From an uncultured Granulosicoccaceae bacterium (GTDB lineage: Bacteria; Pseudomonadota; Gammaproteobacteria; Granulosicoccales; Granulosicoccaceae), in contig CALAJN010000010.1 of assembly GCA_937922675.1 (NCBI GenBank), forward strand, positions 62,001 to 126,000: 64,000 bases of DNA, written 5' to 3'. The notes below the pieces were generated by a model, which made no database searches, had not been told where the DNA came from, and saw only the letters and a program-made list of their open reading frames with translations. Below, piece after piece: positions 43,520-52,920 of this stretch (position 1 is the first letter of the stretch; each line of letters begins with the position of its first letter). Made by a program: the position numbers and the translations under genes.

Positions 43520-44917
43520 TTACCCGCTTGAGGAAAAGGTAACTGTCACTTTCAGCCCCGGATCGTTGTCAGACATAACAATTGATCCGGCATGCAAATC
43601 GCTTATCGCCTTCACCATACTCAAACCAAGTCCCGTACCACGCGTGGTCCGGCTACGCTCCAGGCGGTACAGTCGCTGAAGCACTTTTTCGCGATACTCG
43701 GCAGGAATGCCGGGCCCAGTATCAGTAACTGACACCCAGACAGTATCACCTGTCACTCCTCCGTCAAGCTCGATGTTGACACCGTCAGGACAATGATGAA
43801 TCGCATTCTCGACAAGGTTGATCACCAGTTGCAGTAGCAACTCACGATCGCCCAGCATTGACAGCTCGGACGCGCCTGAAAGTCGATTGACCAGCGTGTG
43901 GCCAGATTCTTCTGCCACAGGCTCGTACACTTCATGCGCCAAGTCGAGTATGTCAGCTAGATTCAGCTGCTCGAAGCTGGCACGCCTCGCTCCAGACTCG
44001 ATCTGTGCCACCCGCAGTAGTGCTTCAAACGTAGAGTTTATGTGATCACCTTCAACCATCGCTTCTTCCAGTGACGCACGCGCGCTCACGGCCGCCTCAT
44101 CAGAAAGCGTGCTCACATGATCGGAAGCTTCATTCAAGTGAATATGCAAACGATTCAAAGGGGTTTTCAGGTCGTGCGCGATGTCGGTACTGACCTGACG
44201 AATGCTATCTACATTGTCTTTCAGCCGATCCACGGCTGCATTGATATGCATCGCAAGATCATCGATGTCATCCATCGCGGGCGTGACAGGGACGCGCGCC
44301 GCCAAATTGCCTTCAGCTACCAGCGACATGGTGTTACGGAAGCCGTACATCCGGCAGTTGTAATAGCGCGCAAGCCATATTGCCGCCCCTACGGCCAGGA
44401 GCACAGACCCTGCCAAGGCCCACAATAGACACCGCAGTGCGATAGAGCGCAGATCTTCCAGAGGATTGAGCCCCTTGCCGACAGACAGGATGTAATCGTC
44501 TTTCAGCAAAGAGGTGAAAAATCGATACTCGCCGTCGCCACTTTCGATTCCAAGAGTATTGGCGTCCAACGTCGCCAGGCCGACGTCACCAGGACTAGCA
44601 CCAATGTTGCTGTATCGCAGCTCACCTTGCGCATCTGCCAGATAAAACCCGAGAGGCTCTCGCATCGGGCCTTCTTTGCTCGCTATGAGGTAGTCGACGA
44701 CTCCATCTACACCATCATTGTCATAGATCTTGCCAATGACCGCATGCCGTGCCTGCAGACTCTCGTCGATACGCTCAAGAGCTTGCTGCTGCAGAGCATG
44801 GTGGAAGCTGTAACCAGCTATACCAACGGTCAGGCAGAACAGCAACCAGAAGCCCATACCGATACGGAAGGGCGTGCTTCTCAACAAGGAGGAACGCGCG
44901 TAAGTCTCGCGTAACAT
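43520..44917 (-). CDS. Two-component sensor histidine kinase with HAMP domain
   Basis: 465-residue kinase from ATG 44917. First helix at about 18-37 (GMGFWLLFCLTVGIAGY), a periplasmic sensor loop of about 130 residues, second helix (LLWALAGSVLLAVGAAIWLA), HAMP, phosphoacceptor TDIAHDLKTPLNRL, then HATPase_c with LVENAIHHC and DTGPGIP. The frame stays open upstream to 45205 but that part lies inside the regulator gene; the true start may be slightly upstream of 44917, and 136 bases separate it from the regulator stop. Partner of the response regulator just upstream. Confidence 0.9.
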   Translation of the reverse strand: MLRETYARSSLLRSTPFRIGMGFWLLFCLTVGIAGYSFHHALQQQALERIDESLQARHAVIGKIYDNDGVDGVVDYLIASKEGPMREPLGFYLADAQGELRYSNIGASPGDVGLATLDANTLGIESGDGEYRFFTSLLKDDYILSVGKGLNPLEDLRSIALRCLLWALAGSVLLAVGAAIWLARYYNCRMYGFRNTMSLVAEGNLAARVPVTPAMDDIDDLAMHINAAVDRLKDNVDSIRQVSTDIAHDLKTPLNRLHIHLNEASDHVSTLSDEAAVSARASLEEAMVEGDHINSTFEALLRVAQIESGARRASFEQLNLADILDLAHEVYEPVAEESGHTLVNRLSGASELSMLGDRELLLQLVINLVENAIHHCPDGVNIELDGGVTGDTVWVSVTDTGPGIPAEYREKVLQRLYRLERSRTTRGTGLGLSMVKAISDLHAGSIVMSDNDPGLKVTVTFSSSG

Positions 44918-45053
44918 CAATTGCCACAGATTGGCTGGTTCCGGGCATTGGCGACGATCGACAACCAACGGCGCGCCCGTCTCCTCAAACCTCACAGCGC
45001 ATGCCGGGTTTGTCGCAATGCCTCCTGTGGCGTGAGTCGGCATGGAACTGGAG

Positions 45054-45731
45054 TTAGCGTGGCGCATGCAGGCTGTACCCCAGGTTCCGTACTGTATGCA
45101 ACAGAGCTTGGTCAAAGGGCTTGTCGATTTTAGTGCGCAACCGGCTGATGTGAGTCTCGACCACGCTGGTCTTGGGGTCGAAGTGGAAATCCCACACCTG
45201 CTCAAGCAGCATGGTCCTGCTGACTACTCGGTCCGAGTTACGCATCAATACCTCAAGCAAGGTGAATTCACGCGGTTGCAATTCAATATTCACCCCCCCA
45301 CGACGCGCTGTCCTCTTGAGCAGATCCAGTTCAAGATCGGCCACGTTCAGATGAGTGACCTCAACCGATGCAGCGGGTCGGCGCGACAAGGCATTGACCC
45401 TGGCAAGCAGCTCTGAAAAAGCGAAGGGCTTGGTCAGGTAGTCGTCGGCGCCTGCCTCCAGACCCTCTACTCTGTCGTCCACCCCGGATACGGCTGTCAG
45501 AAATATGACTGGCGTCTTCAGCCCTGCCGCCCGCAAACCCTTGACCAGAGCCAGACCGTCCATGCCTGGCAGCATCCTGTCTACAACGAGTACCTCGTAC
45601 TCGGTTTGCATACACTGGGCCATGGCCTCACGCCCGTTGTCCAGCGTGTCCACTACATGACCGGCCTCAGTCAGACCCTTGGCTGCGTACTCGGCCGTGC
45701 GCTGATCATCTTCAACGAGCAGGATGTGCAC
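45054..45731 (-). CDS. OmpR/PhoB-family response regulator
   Basis: 225-residue DNA-binding regulator. The receiver has the acidic pair (VEDDQ), phosphoacceptor Asp51 in VVDRMLPGMDG and the conserved lysine in DYLTKPFAF. The winged-helix domain spans about 125-222 (LQPREFTLLEVLMRN, VETHISRLRTKID). It lies between a small exported-protein gene (19-base gap) and the sensor kinase. The divergent GH16 gene is a natural regulatory target. Confidence 0.94.
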   Translation of the reverse strand: MHILLVEDDQRTAEYAAKGLTEAGHVVDTLDNGREAMAQCMQTEYEVLVVDRMLPGMDGLALVKGLRAAGLKTPVIFLTAVSGVDDRVEGLEAGADDYLTKPFAFSELLARVNALSRRPAASVEVTHLNVADLELDLLKRTARRGGVNIELQPREFTLLEVLMRNSDRVVSRTMLLEQVWDFHFDPKTSVVETHISRLRTKIDKPFDQALLHTVRNLGYSLHAPR

Positions 45732-45750
45732 TTTATTCTCCTAGGAAGGC

Positions 45751-46023
45751 TCAGATATCGCTGGTGTAGAGAAGCTTTTTTCGCTGCGTTACGCCGACAA
45801 GATCCTGGTTGAACAGATCCAATTGATCGAGTTGCCCTTGCGCGTCCTGTGCCGGTGGCGCGTCTGGTACACCGGCCCGCAGGTATGTCAGCCCGGTGTC
45901 TTGCTCAGGCAGGCTGTCGTGCACGATCGCAGAGGCAAATCCGGCTGGTAGCAGCAGGCCCACAAGTGCCGCGCCGTAAAAGAGTTTGGAAAGGGTGTTT
46001 CTTTGATGGATAGCGTGTTGCAT
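45751..46023 (-). CDS. Small exported protein of unknown function
   Basis: 90 residues with a clear signal peptide (KLFYGAALVGLLLPAGFASA) and a short acidic mature part of about 55 residues rich in Gln, Asp and Leu, including a DAQGQLDQLDLFNQDL stretch. I do not recognise a family. It is the first gene of the operon with the response regulator and kinase, so a role as accessory to the sensor in the periplasm is plausible. The ATG at 46023 opens the divergent region shared with the GH16 gene. Confidence 0.65.
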   Translation of the reverse strand: MQHAIHQRNTLSKLFYGAALVGLLLPAGFASAIVHDSLPEQDTGLTYLRAGVPDAPPAQDAQGQLDQLDLFNQDLVGVTQRKKLLYTSDI

Positions 46024-46049
46024 GAGGTATGTCGCAGTTGATTTCCAGT

Positions 46050-46071
46050 GCCTGCACTATCGGTGCAAGGC
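46050..46071. repeat. Dyad between the two-component operon and the GH16 gene
   Basis: GCCTGCAC and GTGCAAGGC flank a five-base loop (TATCG) with one bulged base. It lies 27 bases from the start of the small exported protein gene, in the 187-bp divergent region. It could be an operator or part of a leader hairpin. Confidence 0.35.
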
Positions 46072-46210
46072 TTGGCCTCAGCTTCGCCGACAATTTACGG
46101 ATTTGTATGCTTTTACCCACTCGCTCCCGGTTGCACCCTTTGCTGATGCCTGGTCAGCGACCTGAGAATTGTGTCACATTGACTCGGTCGCCCCCGCTTC
46201 CGATGTCACG

Positions 46211-48760
46211 ATGATCACTCCACGCACCTGTCTGTACACGCGCCTGTTCCGCGAACAGCACCTGTCCATGCTGGTTGGCGGCCTTTTTGCTCTGGGGCTG
46301 GTCGGCACGGCCGCTGCCGGCGCACCAGACCAGCCAGCTGCGCCAACCGGTACGGTCTCTGGCGACTTGATCTCGCTCACCTGGCCTGAAGGCACGGACG
46401 ATGAAGAGGTCAGCGGTTACAACGTCTACCGCGATAACCAGTACGTCACCACCGTGCGCTCGACCACAGCCAGCCTTCGATTCGGTGACGCGGACAGCGT
46501 TGCCATTTCAATCGTCGCCTTTGATACACCCGGTGACGGCTCGGCCCGCGGTTACTCGATCCAGTCTCAGGCCACGGTCTTCACCCGCGACGGCGAGCCA
46601 GAGTTGGCCGAAGAGCCCGAAGAGCGCGCAGAGCCCGAAGAGCCGGGCGTCCAGCCAATCCCGAACAATCCCACCACACCAGCTGAGCTGGTCGCCGAAA
46701 GATCCACTGAGAACTCAGCCACCCTGAGCTGGCAGGCCTCGGTCGACAGCGATGGTGTCGCGGGTTACAACGTGTACCGGGATGACCGCTATGTCGCTTC
46801 GGTCGGCTCTCCCGGCTATATCGATACCGGGTTGACCGCCGGTGTGGCATACGATTACTACGTCGTCGCCTATGACACGCCGCGAAATTTCTCTGGTCGA
46901 TCAGCCAGTGCCACAGCGCCCGATCAGGTTGGATTGGGCGAGATAGAGACCGAGACTGAGACCGGGGCGGATACCACGCCGCCTATGGCACCGGCTGGCG
47001 TCATGGTTACCAGCAGCGCCACCGGCAATCTGATCGCCTGGAGTACAGCATCTGACGAAGTCGGAGTCGCAGGCTACAACCTGTACCGGAATAATCGCTA
47101 CCTCACGACCGTGCCAGGCCTGTTTTTCAATGACACCGAAAGCACGCTGATCTCGGACGAGTACTACTTGGTGGCCTTCGACGACGCGCGCAACTTCTCC
47201 CCTCGTTCCGCGACAGCCAGCGGCACCGACGACACGACCGACGGTGGTACAGAGTTGACTCCCCATAGCCCCCCAGACCTTGACGAGCCTTTCGCCGACG
47301 CGATTCCGAGCCCGTCTTTTTCTGATCCCTTCGGCTACGAACTTGAGACCGATCCAGAGAGCGCGGTCGAGGGCGGCGCACCGACGCAGCCCAAGAACCT
47401 GAGACTGGATATCGTCGGCAACGATTGGGCCGAGTTCAGTTGGGCACCTTCCAATGATGACCGGGAGGTTGTCGCTTACGAGATTACGCGCAGTGATGGC
47501 GTTACCTATACCTTGACTTCGTCTTTACCTGAAGGCCTTGCACTGGATGCAGGCACGTATGCGGAATACGAGAAGTACTGGCAAACCACAAGCTTTATCG
47601 ACTGCAACAACACGCGATTTGCGTTTGCGCCAGGTAGCGATAAAGCCAATGATGCGCCGTGGAATTGCGTTGATACCGGCCCGCGTCCCGGCGACGACTT
47701 CAGCTACACGGTTGCGGCCATAGACGATGAAGGGCAGCGCTCTCCTGAATCAGAAACTCTGGAAATTGCCTTTGCAGAACAAATCAATTCCCCGGTTCCC
47801 TTCTACGACGACATCTTTCTCGAACCGGGCGATCGCTTTGCCTCTGTTAACAATCTGTCTGAAGTGCAGCACTTCATTGAGGACTTTGATCTCGTGTTTG
47901 AAGACGACTTTGACACAGACAGTATCGAGCCAACTCATTGGAACACGGGGCTCGTGTGGGCCGACACGCGCATCATCAATGGCGAGCAGCAGTACTTCGT
48001 CAATACACAGCAAGCGCCGGACTTTGGCTACAACCCTTTCAATCTTGATGGCGATGCAGACGACGGAGCACTGGACGGCGAGGGCTTGAGCATCGAGGCC
48101 ATACCGATACCAGACAGCTTGCGCGGCAGCTTGCCGCCAATCTGCGATGAGATTGATCCAACAGGACTCGACCGTTGCGAGTTCTTGTCAGGCGCTCTGT
48201 CCAGCCATGATCGATTCAGTTTCATCTATGGCTATGTAGAGGGGCGCATCCGAGCCAGCTCTATCTCGGGTGCGCTATCAAGCTTCTATCTCTATCATCG
48301 ATACTCAGGCGGCGAAGATGATATTCGCCTGCGCCACGGGCCCGAGATAGACATTCTGGAGTACTTGGGTGAAAACCCGTTTGGCGATGCGGATGCATTC
48401 CAGACCTACCACTTTGAGGATCCAAACACCGGGATCATCCGCTCGTCACCCACGATGAACCACGAGAAAAACCCGCTTGATTCCAGTGATGTCTTTGGCG
48501 GTGAATACCACACATTTGGTGTTCTCTGGGAGCCGCAGTTGGTAATCTGGTACATCGATGGCATTGAGATCAAGCGATTGCGCGGTCCGCAGATCGCTCG
48601 CCAGCCCATGAACATCGTTAACTACCTTGTAGCCGGATCAGGCTGGGCGCCGACACCGGACATCACCCAAGCGGATACCTTTCCGCTGAACATGGATATC
48701 GACTATATCCGCGTCTATCAGCGTGAGGCCTATCAGGGGACAGCCAACTTCGGGAACTGA
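46211..48760 (+). CDS. Secreted family-16 glycoside hydrolase with fibronectin-III repeats
   Basis: 849-residue exported enzyme. A long signal region (hydrophobic MLVGGLFALGLVGTAAAG) precedes four Fn3-like modules. The first three share a Y-N-V/L-Y-R-D/N-N/D-x-Y motif (YNVYRDNQYV, YNVYRDDRYV, YNLYRNNRYL) and are joined by Glu/Pro-rich or Thr-rich linkers. The fourth ends near residue 520. The C-terminal domain is GH16, with catalytic motif E-I-D-I-L-E (E-x-D-x-x-E) and an end strand DIDYIRVYQ. GH16 enzymes hydrolyse beta-1,3/1,4-glucans, agar, carrageenan or similar; laminarin-type glucan is likely but unproven. Divergent from a two-component operon. Confidence 0.9.
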   Translation: MITPRTCLYTRLFREQHLSMLVGGLFALGLVGTAAAGAPDQPAAPTGTVSGDLISLTWPEGTDDEEVSGYNVYRDNQYVTTVRSTTASLRFGDADSVAISIVAFDTPGDGSARGYSIQSQATVFTRDGEPELAEEPEERAEPEEPGVQPIPNNPTTPAELVAERSTENSATLSWQASVDSDGVAGYNVYRDDRYVASVGSPGYIDTGLTAGVAYDYYVVAYDTPRNFSGRSASATAPDQVGLGEIETETETGADTTPPMAPAGVMVTSSATGNLIAWSTASDEVGVAGYNLYRNNRYLTTVPGLFFNDTESTLISDEYYLVAFDDARNFSPRSATASGTDDTTDGGTELTPHSPPDLDEPFADAIPSPSFSDPFGYELETDPESAVEGGAPTQPKNLRLDIVGNDWAEFSWAPSNDDREVVAYEITRSDGVTYTLTSSLPEGLALDAGTYAEYEKYWQTTSFIDCNNTRFAFAPGSDKANDAPWNCVDTGPRPGDDFSYTVAAIDDEGQRSPESETLEIAFAEQINSPVPFYDDIFLEPGDRFASVNNLSEVQHFIEDFDLVFEDDFDTDSIEPTHWNTGLVWADTRIINGEQQYFVNTQQAPDFGYNPFNLDGDADDGALDGEGLSIEAIPIPDSLRGSLPPICDEIDPTGLDRCEFLSGALSSHDRFSFIYGYVEGRIRASSISGALSSFYLYHRYSGGEDDIRLRHGPEIDILEYLGENPFGDADAFQTYHFEDPNTGIIRSSPTMNHEKNPLDSSDVFGGEYHTFGVLWEPQLVIWYIDGIEIKRLRGPQIARQPMNIVNYLVAGSGWAPTPDITQADTFPLNMDIDYIRVYQREAYQGTANFGN

Positions 48761-48837
48761 TACAACTCGTGCCCCAGCAGGCTTCGGATCCCGTCAACAG
48801 AGCGGGTGTGACGTCCGTTGGGGCGCGTGGTTGCGTA

Positions 48838-49770
48838 TCAACTCACCAACCAGACAACATAGGCTGCGTAGCTGACCAGTAAAGCGGCGCCTACCGGCCG
48901 CACAACGCGTCCAGGTTTCAGACCAAGCACCAACAACAACAGCGACAGAACCACAAGGTAGAACAACGATCCCAAGCCAATACCACTGGCGTCAAGTGGC
49001 ACGATTACACCCGACACACCCAGTACCAGCCCGAGGTTCATGATGTTGGAGCCAACGATGTTGGCAATCGCCATGTCCACTTCACGGCGCGCCACAGCGA
49101 GTACCGTTGCGACAATCTCTGGCAGACCGGTACCGATCGAGGTAACCGTCAGCGCAATCACAGCCTGTGGCACACCAAATACCTGTGCAAGCCCGGAGCC
49201 GCCCCTGATCAGAGCTTCTGCACCAATGGCCAGGGCAATGATGCCAAGCAGGGTGTTTATGAGGTCGCGCCGCACGGAGTGCTCTTTGTCCTTGTCCTCG
49301 TCCTCATCGTCGATCGGAGGCAGGCCACTTCCCTTGATCGCCCACGCTAGTAGCACTGCTGCCACGACTATTACGACAATAGCCTCAGTGCGCGAGAGAT
49401 GCCCGTCAAACAGCAGTCCGACCGTCACAAACGTCAGTAACAGCATGACAGGCGTGTGCCGACGAGAAATTTCAGCGCCGACTGGCAACGTAATGATCAC
49501 CGCACCTATACCCAGCACGATGGCTAGATTGACGATGTTGGAACCGATGGCATTACCAACAGCGATGTCGCCAAAACCCTGAACCGCAGCGCCGACACTG
49601 ACAAACAATTCGGGAGCGCTGGTACCGACTGAGACCAGCAGCAAACCTATCAGTGCGGGAGACCATCCAAGATCCGCCCCGATACCCTTGACACCATCTA
49701 TCAGCCAATCACCACCGCGATACAGCGCGTAGCACCCGATGACAACGAGAGCAATATCGAGCAATGGCAT
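48838..49770 (-). CDS. Calcium/sodium antiporter (CaCA family, YrbG-like)
   Basis: 310 residues with about ten membrane helices and the two inverted alpha repeats of the CaCA family: GTSAPELFVSVGAA with GNAIGSNIVNLAIVLG, and GTGLPEIVATVLAV with ANIVGSNIMNLGLVLG. The central cytoplasmic loop is very acidic (DDEDEDKDKEHS), as in YrbG relatives. It starts nine bases after the mrpG stop and so may be the last gene of the mrp operon. Confidence 0.93.
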   Translation of the reverse strand: MPLLDIALVVIGCYALYRGGDWLIDGVKGIGADLGWSPALIGLLLVSVGTSAPELFVSVGAAVQGFGDIAVGNAIGSNIVNLAIVLGIGAVIITLPVGAEISRRHTPVMLLLTFVTVGLLFDGHLSRTEAIVVIVVAAVLLAWAIKGSGLPPIDDEDEDKDKEHSVRRDLINTLLGIIALAIGAEALIRGGSGLAQVFGVPQAVIALTVTSIGTGLPEIVATVLAVARREVDMAIANIVGSNIMNLGLVLGVSGVIVPLDASGIGLGSLFYLVVLSLLLLVLGLKPGRVVRPVGAALLVSYAAYVVWLVS

Positions 49771-49779
49771 GAAGCGAAT

Positions 49780-50169
49780 TCAGTCAGTTGAGTGATCGGT
49801 GACACCGCTGCGAGTATCCCCGGCTATAGGGCCGCGGCGACCATCCCGCCATTCATCCACCACGTCCTTGCCATCCACACCACCTGTCAGCGGTGTGCCA
49901 TTACGCCAGGCGGCACGACCCACTAGATGCGCAGCCACGGGCGCTGTCAACAAAAGAAAAGCGATGACCAATACTGTACGCGCAATGACGGTGTCTGCGG
50001 GCATCATCACCGCAGCCGCTATCGCAAGCAGCCCTACTCCGAGGGTCCCGGCCTTGGTTGCTGCATGCATGCGCAAAAACACATCGCCAAAGCGCAACAC
50101 CCCAAGCCCGGCAACTGCTGCAAAGGCTGCACCTAGCAACACAAGAACACTGCCTATCAACTCACTCAT
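49780..50169 (-). CDS. mrpG: Mrp Na+/H+ antiporter subunit G
   Basis: 129 residues; three helices in the first 85 residues and the family pattern LGAAFAAVAGLGVLRFGD then RMHAATKAGTLGVGLL. A polar C-terminal tail of about 40 residues follows. It overlaps mrpF by eight bases and completes the A-G set. Confidence 0.93.
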   Translation of the reverse strand: MSELIGSVLVLLGAAFAAVAGLGVLRFGDVFLRMHAATKAGTLGVGLLAIAAAVMMPADTVIARTVLVIAFLLLTAPVAAHLVGRAAWRNGTPLTGGVDGKDVVDEWRDGRRGPIAGDTRSGVTDHSTD

Positions 50170-50497
50170 CGATGTTCACCCGACCTTGATTCTCGCCATC
50201 GATGACTTGCCGATGCCGCGGCCCATTACCCTTGGGCTCAGGCTCGGTTTCCAGGTAGCGCGCAAACGCCACAGTGGCCAGGAACCCTACCAGCGCCAAC
50301 ACCAGGGCAAGGTCCAGAAAGGCGATGCGACCGCTGTGTAGCGTCACGAGAAAAGAGACCGCGATCAACAATACAGTCACCAGGTCAAGTGCCACGACTC
50401 GATCCGCCCGCGATGGCCCGATCACCAGTCGACACACCGCTGCCAGCAGGCCAATACCGACGAGTACGAAGGCAATCGGGAGCACGGTAGTCAGCAT
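50162..50497 (-). CDS. mrpF: Mrp Na+/H+ antiporter subunit F
   Basis: 111 residues from ATG 50497 (CCGGAG ribosome binding site). Three helices, with the MrpF motif RLVIGPSRADRVVALDLVT and a conserved F-L-D-x-A-L. The reading frame extends to 50575 but that part overlaps mrpE and is not family-like. Its Arg/Asp-rich loop is typical. Confidence 0.93.
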   Translation of the reverse strand: MLTTVLPIAFVLVGIGLLAAVCRLVIGPSRADRVVALDLVTVLLIAVSFLVTLHSGRIAFLDLALVLALVGFLATVAFARYLETEPEPKGNGPRHRQVIDGENQGRVNIDE

Positions 50498-50537
50498 GTG
50501 AATCTCCGGATTTTGCGGGCTTTGCAGACCTGCATAA

Positions 50538-51011
50538 TCATCTGAGCGCATCCAGAAGGCGTTGCTCCAGCCCACGCTTCAAGTCACTGCGAGCGGCATC
50601 CGGATCATCTACAAACATCGCGTGTACCGCAAACTCGTCGCGATTATCACTGACATCAAAGGTCAAGGAGCCCGGTGTCAGGGAAATGAGATTGGCGAGT
50701 AGCGTCTGCTCGAGATCACTACGGGCATCCACGCGCAGCGCGAGAACAGCGGCCTTGGGATTCGGTTTTGGTGACAGTACGACAACGGCGACCTGAAGAC
50801 TGGACACCAACAACTCGTACACAAAGCTCACCGACAGCATGACGATGCCTTTCAGGCGCGCTACATAGCTCTGATCCTGGAAGGATGGGCCGAGCGCCCA
50901 CAGGACAATAGCGCCAACAACAAAACCGATGCACAGAGCCGCTAGCGTAAAGCTGCCAAACAAGGCCGCCCAGATAAACGCAAGCACAAGATTGACAGCA
51001 AACAGATTCAT
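50538..51011 (-). CDS. mrpE: Mrp Na+/H+ antiporter subunit E
   Basis: 157 residues from ATG 51011, which overlaps the mrpD stop (ATGA). Two or three N-terminal helices, then the cytoplasmic part containing ALRVDARSDLEQTLLANLIS and LTPGSLTFDVSD, the standard MrpE signature. The frame upstream to 51236 is inside mrpD and not coding for MrpE. Confidence 0.93.
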   Translation of the reverse strand: MNLFAVNLVLAFIWAALFGSFTLAALCIGFVVGAIVLWALGPSFQDQSYVARLKGIVMLSVSFVYELLVSSLQVAVVVLSPKPNPKAAVLALRVDARSDLEQTLLANLISLTPGSLTFDVSDNRDEFAVHAMFVDDPDAARSDLKRGLEQRLLDALR

Positions 51012-52537
51012 GAACCAGCCTCCGGCTTGATACCCAGGACCACTTGCACATACTCGGCAGGTGTCGAGATTCCCACGGCAGCGGCCTCGGCTAAAGAGTG
51101 CAAGAGTGTCGGCCAGATACCTATCAATGCACTCACGCCAACAAGTGACACCAGCGCGAATATAGACGCACTTGGCGTGTGTATCGGCACTTGTCCTGGC
51201 GCAGCGGGGGCAAAGCCAGCAGGTGATGGCTTGCAAAAAGCTTCATTCCAGATGCGCATCAAGGGCAGCAGACCGAGCAAACTGGCCACCACCAGCGCCA
51301 CGATCAACACCGTACCTGCCGTGCCTGCATCAGCGCCAAGGCCTGCCTCGACAAAAGCGAGTTTGGCCCAGAACCCGGCCGTGGGCGGTATTCCGGCCAG
51401 CGACAAGGCAGTAAAGAGATAGGCGGCGGCCAACCAGGGCTTGAGCTGTGCAACGCCACCGGACTCTGCCAGACGCTCAGCCATACCGACGCGCTCGCCC
51501 AGACCGATAATCAGCAGCAACGCAGCCTTGGCAAGCATGCCATGCACAAAATAGAACAAGGCTGCAGCAAGACCTGCCGGCGTACCGAGGGCGACTCCGA
51601 GCAACAAAAAGCCCACCGATATCATCACCTGCCAGGCGGCAAGACGTCGCAGGCTGGTCTCGGCCAGCGCGCCCGCCACTCCCATGAGCAAGGTCAACAC
51701 AGCGAGCGCCATCATCAGAGACGCAGCGCTCGCAAGCTCCATACCGAACACCAGCGTGCCTATGCGCAACAACGCATAGATGCCTACTTTGGTCATCAAG
51801 GCCGCAAACAATGCACTGACGGTTATCGGTACCGTGTGGTACGACGCGGGCAGCCATGAAAACACGGGGAAAATAGCCGCTTTGATACCAAAGGCAACCA
51901 GAAATAGCGCGCCAACCACCAAGGCAAGGCTGTCGTTTTCACGCGCTGCCATGACCTGATGAAGGTCTGCCAGATTCAAGGTTCCAGCCAGACCGTGCAA
52001 AAGACCAATCGCTGTCAACATCAACACGGTGGACACCAGATTCAACGCGATGTATTTGACCGCTCCGTCGAGTTGCCGCTTGCCAGCACCGAGTGTCATC
52101 AGCGCAAACGAGCCAATCAACATGACTTCAAACCAGACATAGAGATTGAACACATCGCCAGTCAAAAAAGCACCGACCACTCCGGTGAGTACGACATGGA
52201 CAAATCCGTCGAATCCAGCCTCTGCACGGAACTCGTCTATATCGTGCAAGGCAAAGCTGGTAATCGCCACGGCAATAGCGGCAGTCGCCAGCACCAGCAT
52301 CGCAGCCAGATTGTCGGCAACCAACGTGATGCCAAACGGCGCTTTCCAGCCACCCGGTTGCACTACAAGTGCCCCCGCAGAAGACACCCGCATCAACTGC
52401 CAGATCGCAAGCAACAGCAATACGACTGCGCCACCGATGGACAACAGGCCTCGCAGCTTGCGGTTACGTGGCGAGCCAAACACCGCAACCGCTGTCAGCA
52501 GTGGAGTCAGCAGACAGGCAACCGGGAGCCAGCTCAT
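51008..52537 (-). CDS. mrpD: Mrp Na+/H+ antiporter subunit D (complex I NuoN/M-like)
   Basis: 509 residues, about fourteen helices, homologous to proton-pumping subunits of complex I. Key charged helix positions are visible (FEVMLIGSFALM, KAAIFPVFSWLPASYHT with the conserved Lys, MTKVGIYALLR, HGMLAKAALLLIIG). It overlaps both mrpC and mrpE by four bases. Confidence 0.95.
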   Translation of the reverse strand: MSWLPVACLLTPLLTAVAVFGSPRNRKLRGLLSIGGAVVLLLLAIWQLMRVSSAGALVVQPGGWKAPFGITLVADNLAAMLVLATAAIAVAITSFALHDIDEFRAEAGFDGFVHVVLTGVVGAFLTGDVFNLYVWFEVMLIGSFALMTLGAGKRQLDGAVKYIALNLVSTVLMLTAIGLLHGLAGTLNLADLHQVMAARENDSLALVVGALFLVAFGIKAAIFPVFSWLPASYHTVPITVSALFAALMTKVGIYALLRIGTLVFGMELASAASLMMALAVLTLLMGVAGALAETSLRRLAAWQVMISVGFLLLGVALGTPAGLAAALFYFVHGMLAKAALLLIIGLGERVGMAERLAESGGVAQLKPWLAAAYLFTALSLAGIPPTAGFWAKLAFVEAGLGADAGTAGTVLIVALVVASLLGLLPLMRIWNEAFCKPSPAGFAPAAPGQVPIHTPSASIFALVSLVGVSALIGIWPTLLHSLAEAAAVGISTPAEYVQVVLGIKPEAGS

Positions 52538-52920
52538 GCTCGTGGCTCCTCGAGCTGCGATGTTGTAGCCTCGTCAGGTTCAGGCTCGGCAAAACGCATC
52601 TGGTCGATATCGACGGTGCGAAACACCTTCCAGCTGCTCAGCGCGAGCACCAACATGAAAGCCACCAGACCGAAACCGATGACGATCGCGGTAAGCACCA
52701 GAGCCTGCGGCAAGGGATTGGCCATGACCAGATCAGGTTGCGCGGTATCGACCAGGGCCGGTGCGAGCGGCTCAAGGCCTCCACCGACAAAAATCACAAG
52801 GTTTGCCACATTACTCACCAGCACCAGTGCAAACAGAAACCGCACCAGACTCCGGCTGAGCATCAACCAGACGCTGGTTGCTGTCAGTACGGCAATGAGC
52901 AGACACAGAAGCGCGGTCAA
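52534..52920 (-). CDS. mrpC: Mrp Na+/H+ antiporter subunit C (NuoK-like)
   Basis: 128 residues with three helices, similar to complex I NuoK, with the conserved [19 protein letters not shown] in helix three. The acidic C-terminal tail ([15 protein letters not shown]) is not conserved. Overlaps mrpB and mrpD by four bases each. Confidence 0.94.
   Translation of the reverse strand: MTALLCLLIAVLTATSVWLMLSRSLVRFLFALVLVSNVANLVIFVGGGLEPLAPALVDTAQPDLVMANPLPQALVLTAIVIGFGLVAFMLVLALSSWKVFRTVDIDQMRFAEPEPDEATTSQLEEPRA

Noticed and set aside
48761-48837. Possible terminator between GH16 and the CaCA antiporter (GCCCCA ... TGGGGC)
   Set aside because: The arms are about 45 bases apart with no T-run, so a functional terminator is not supported.
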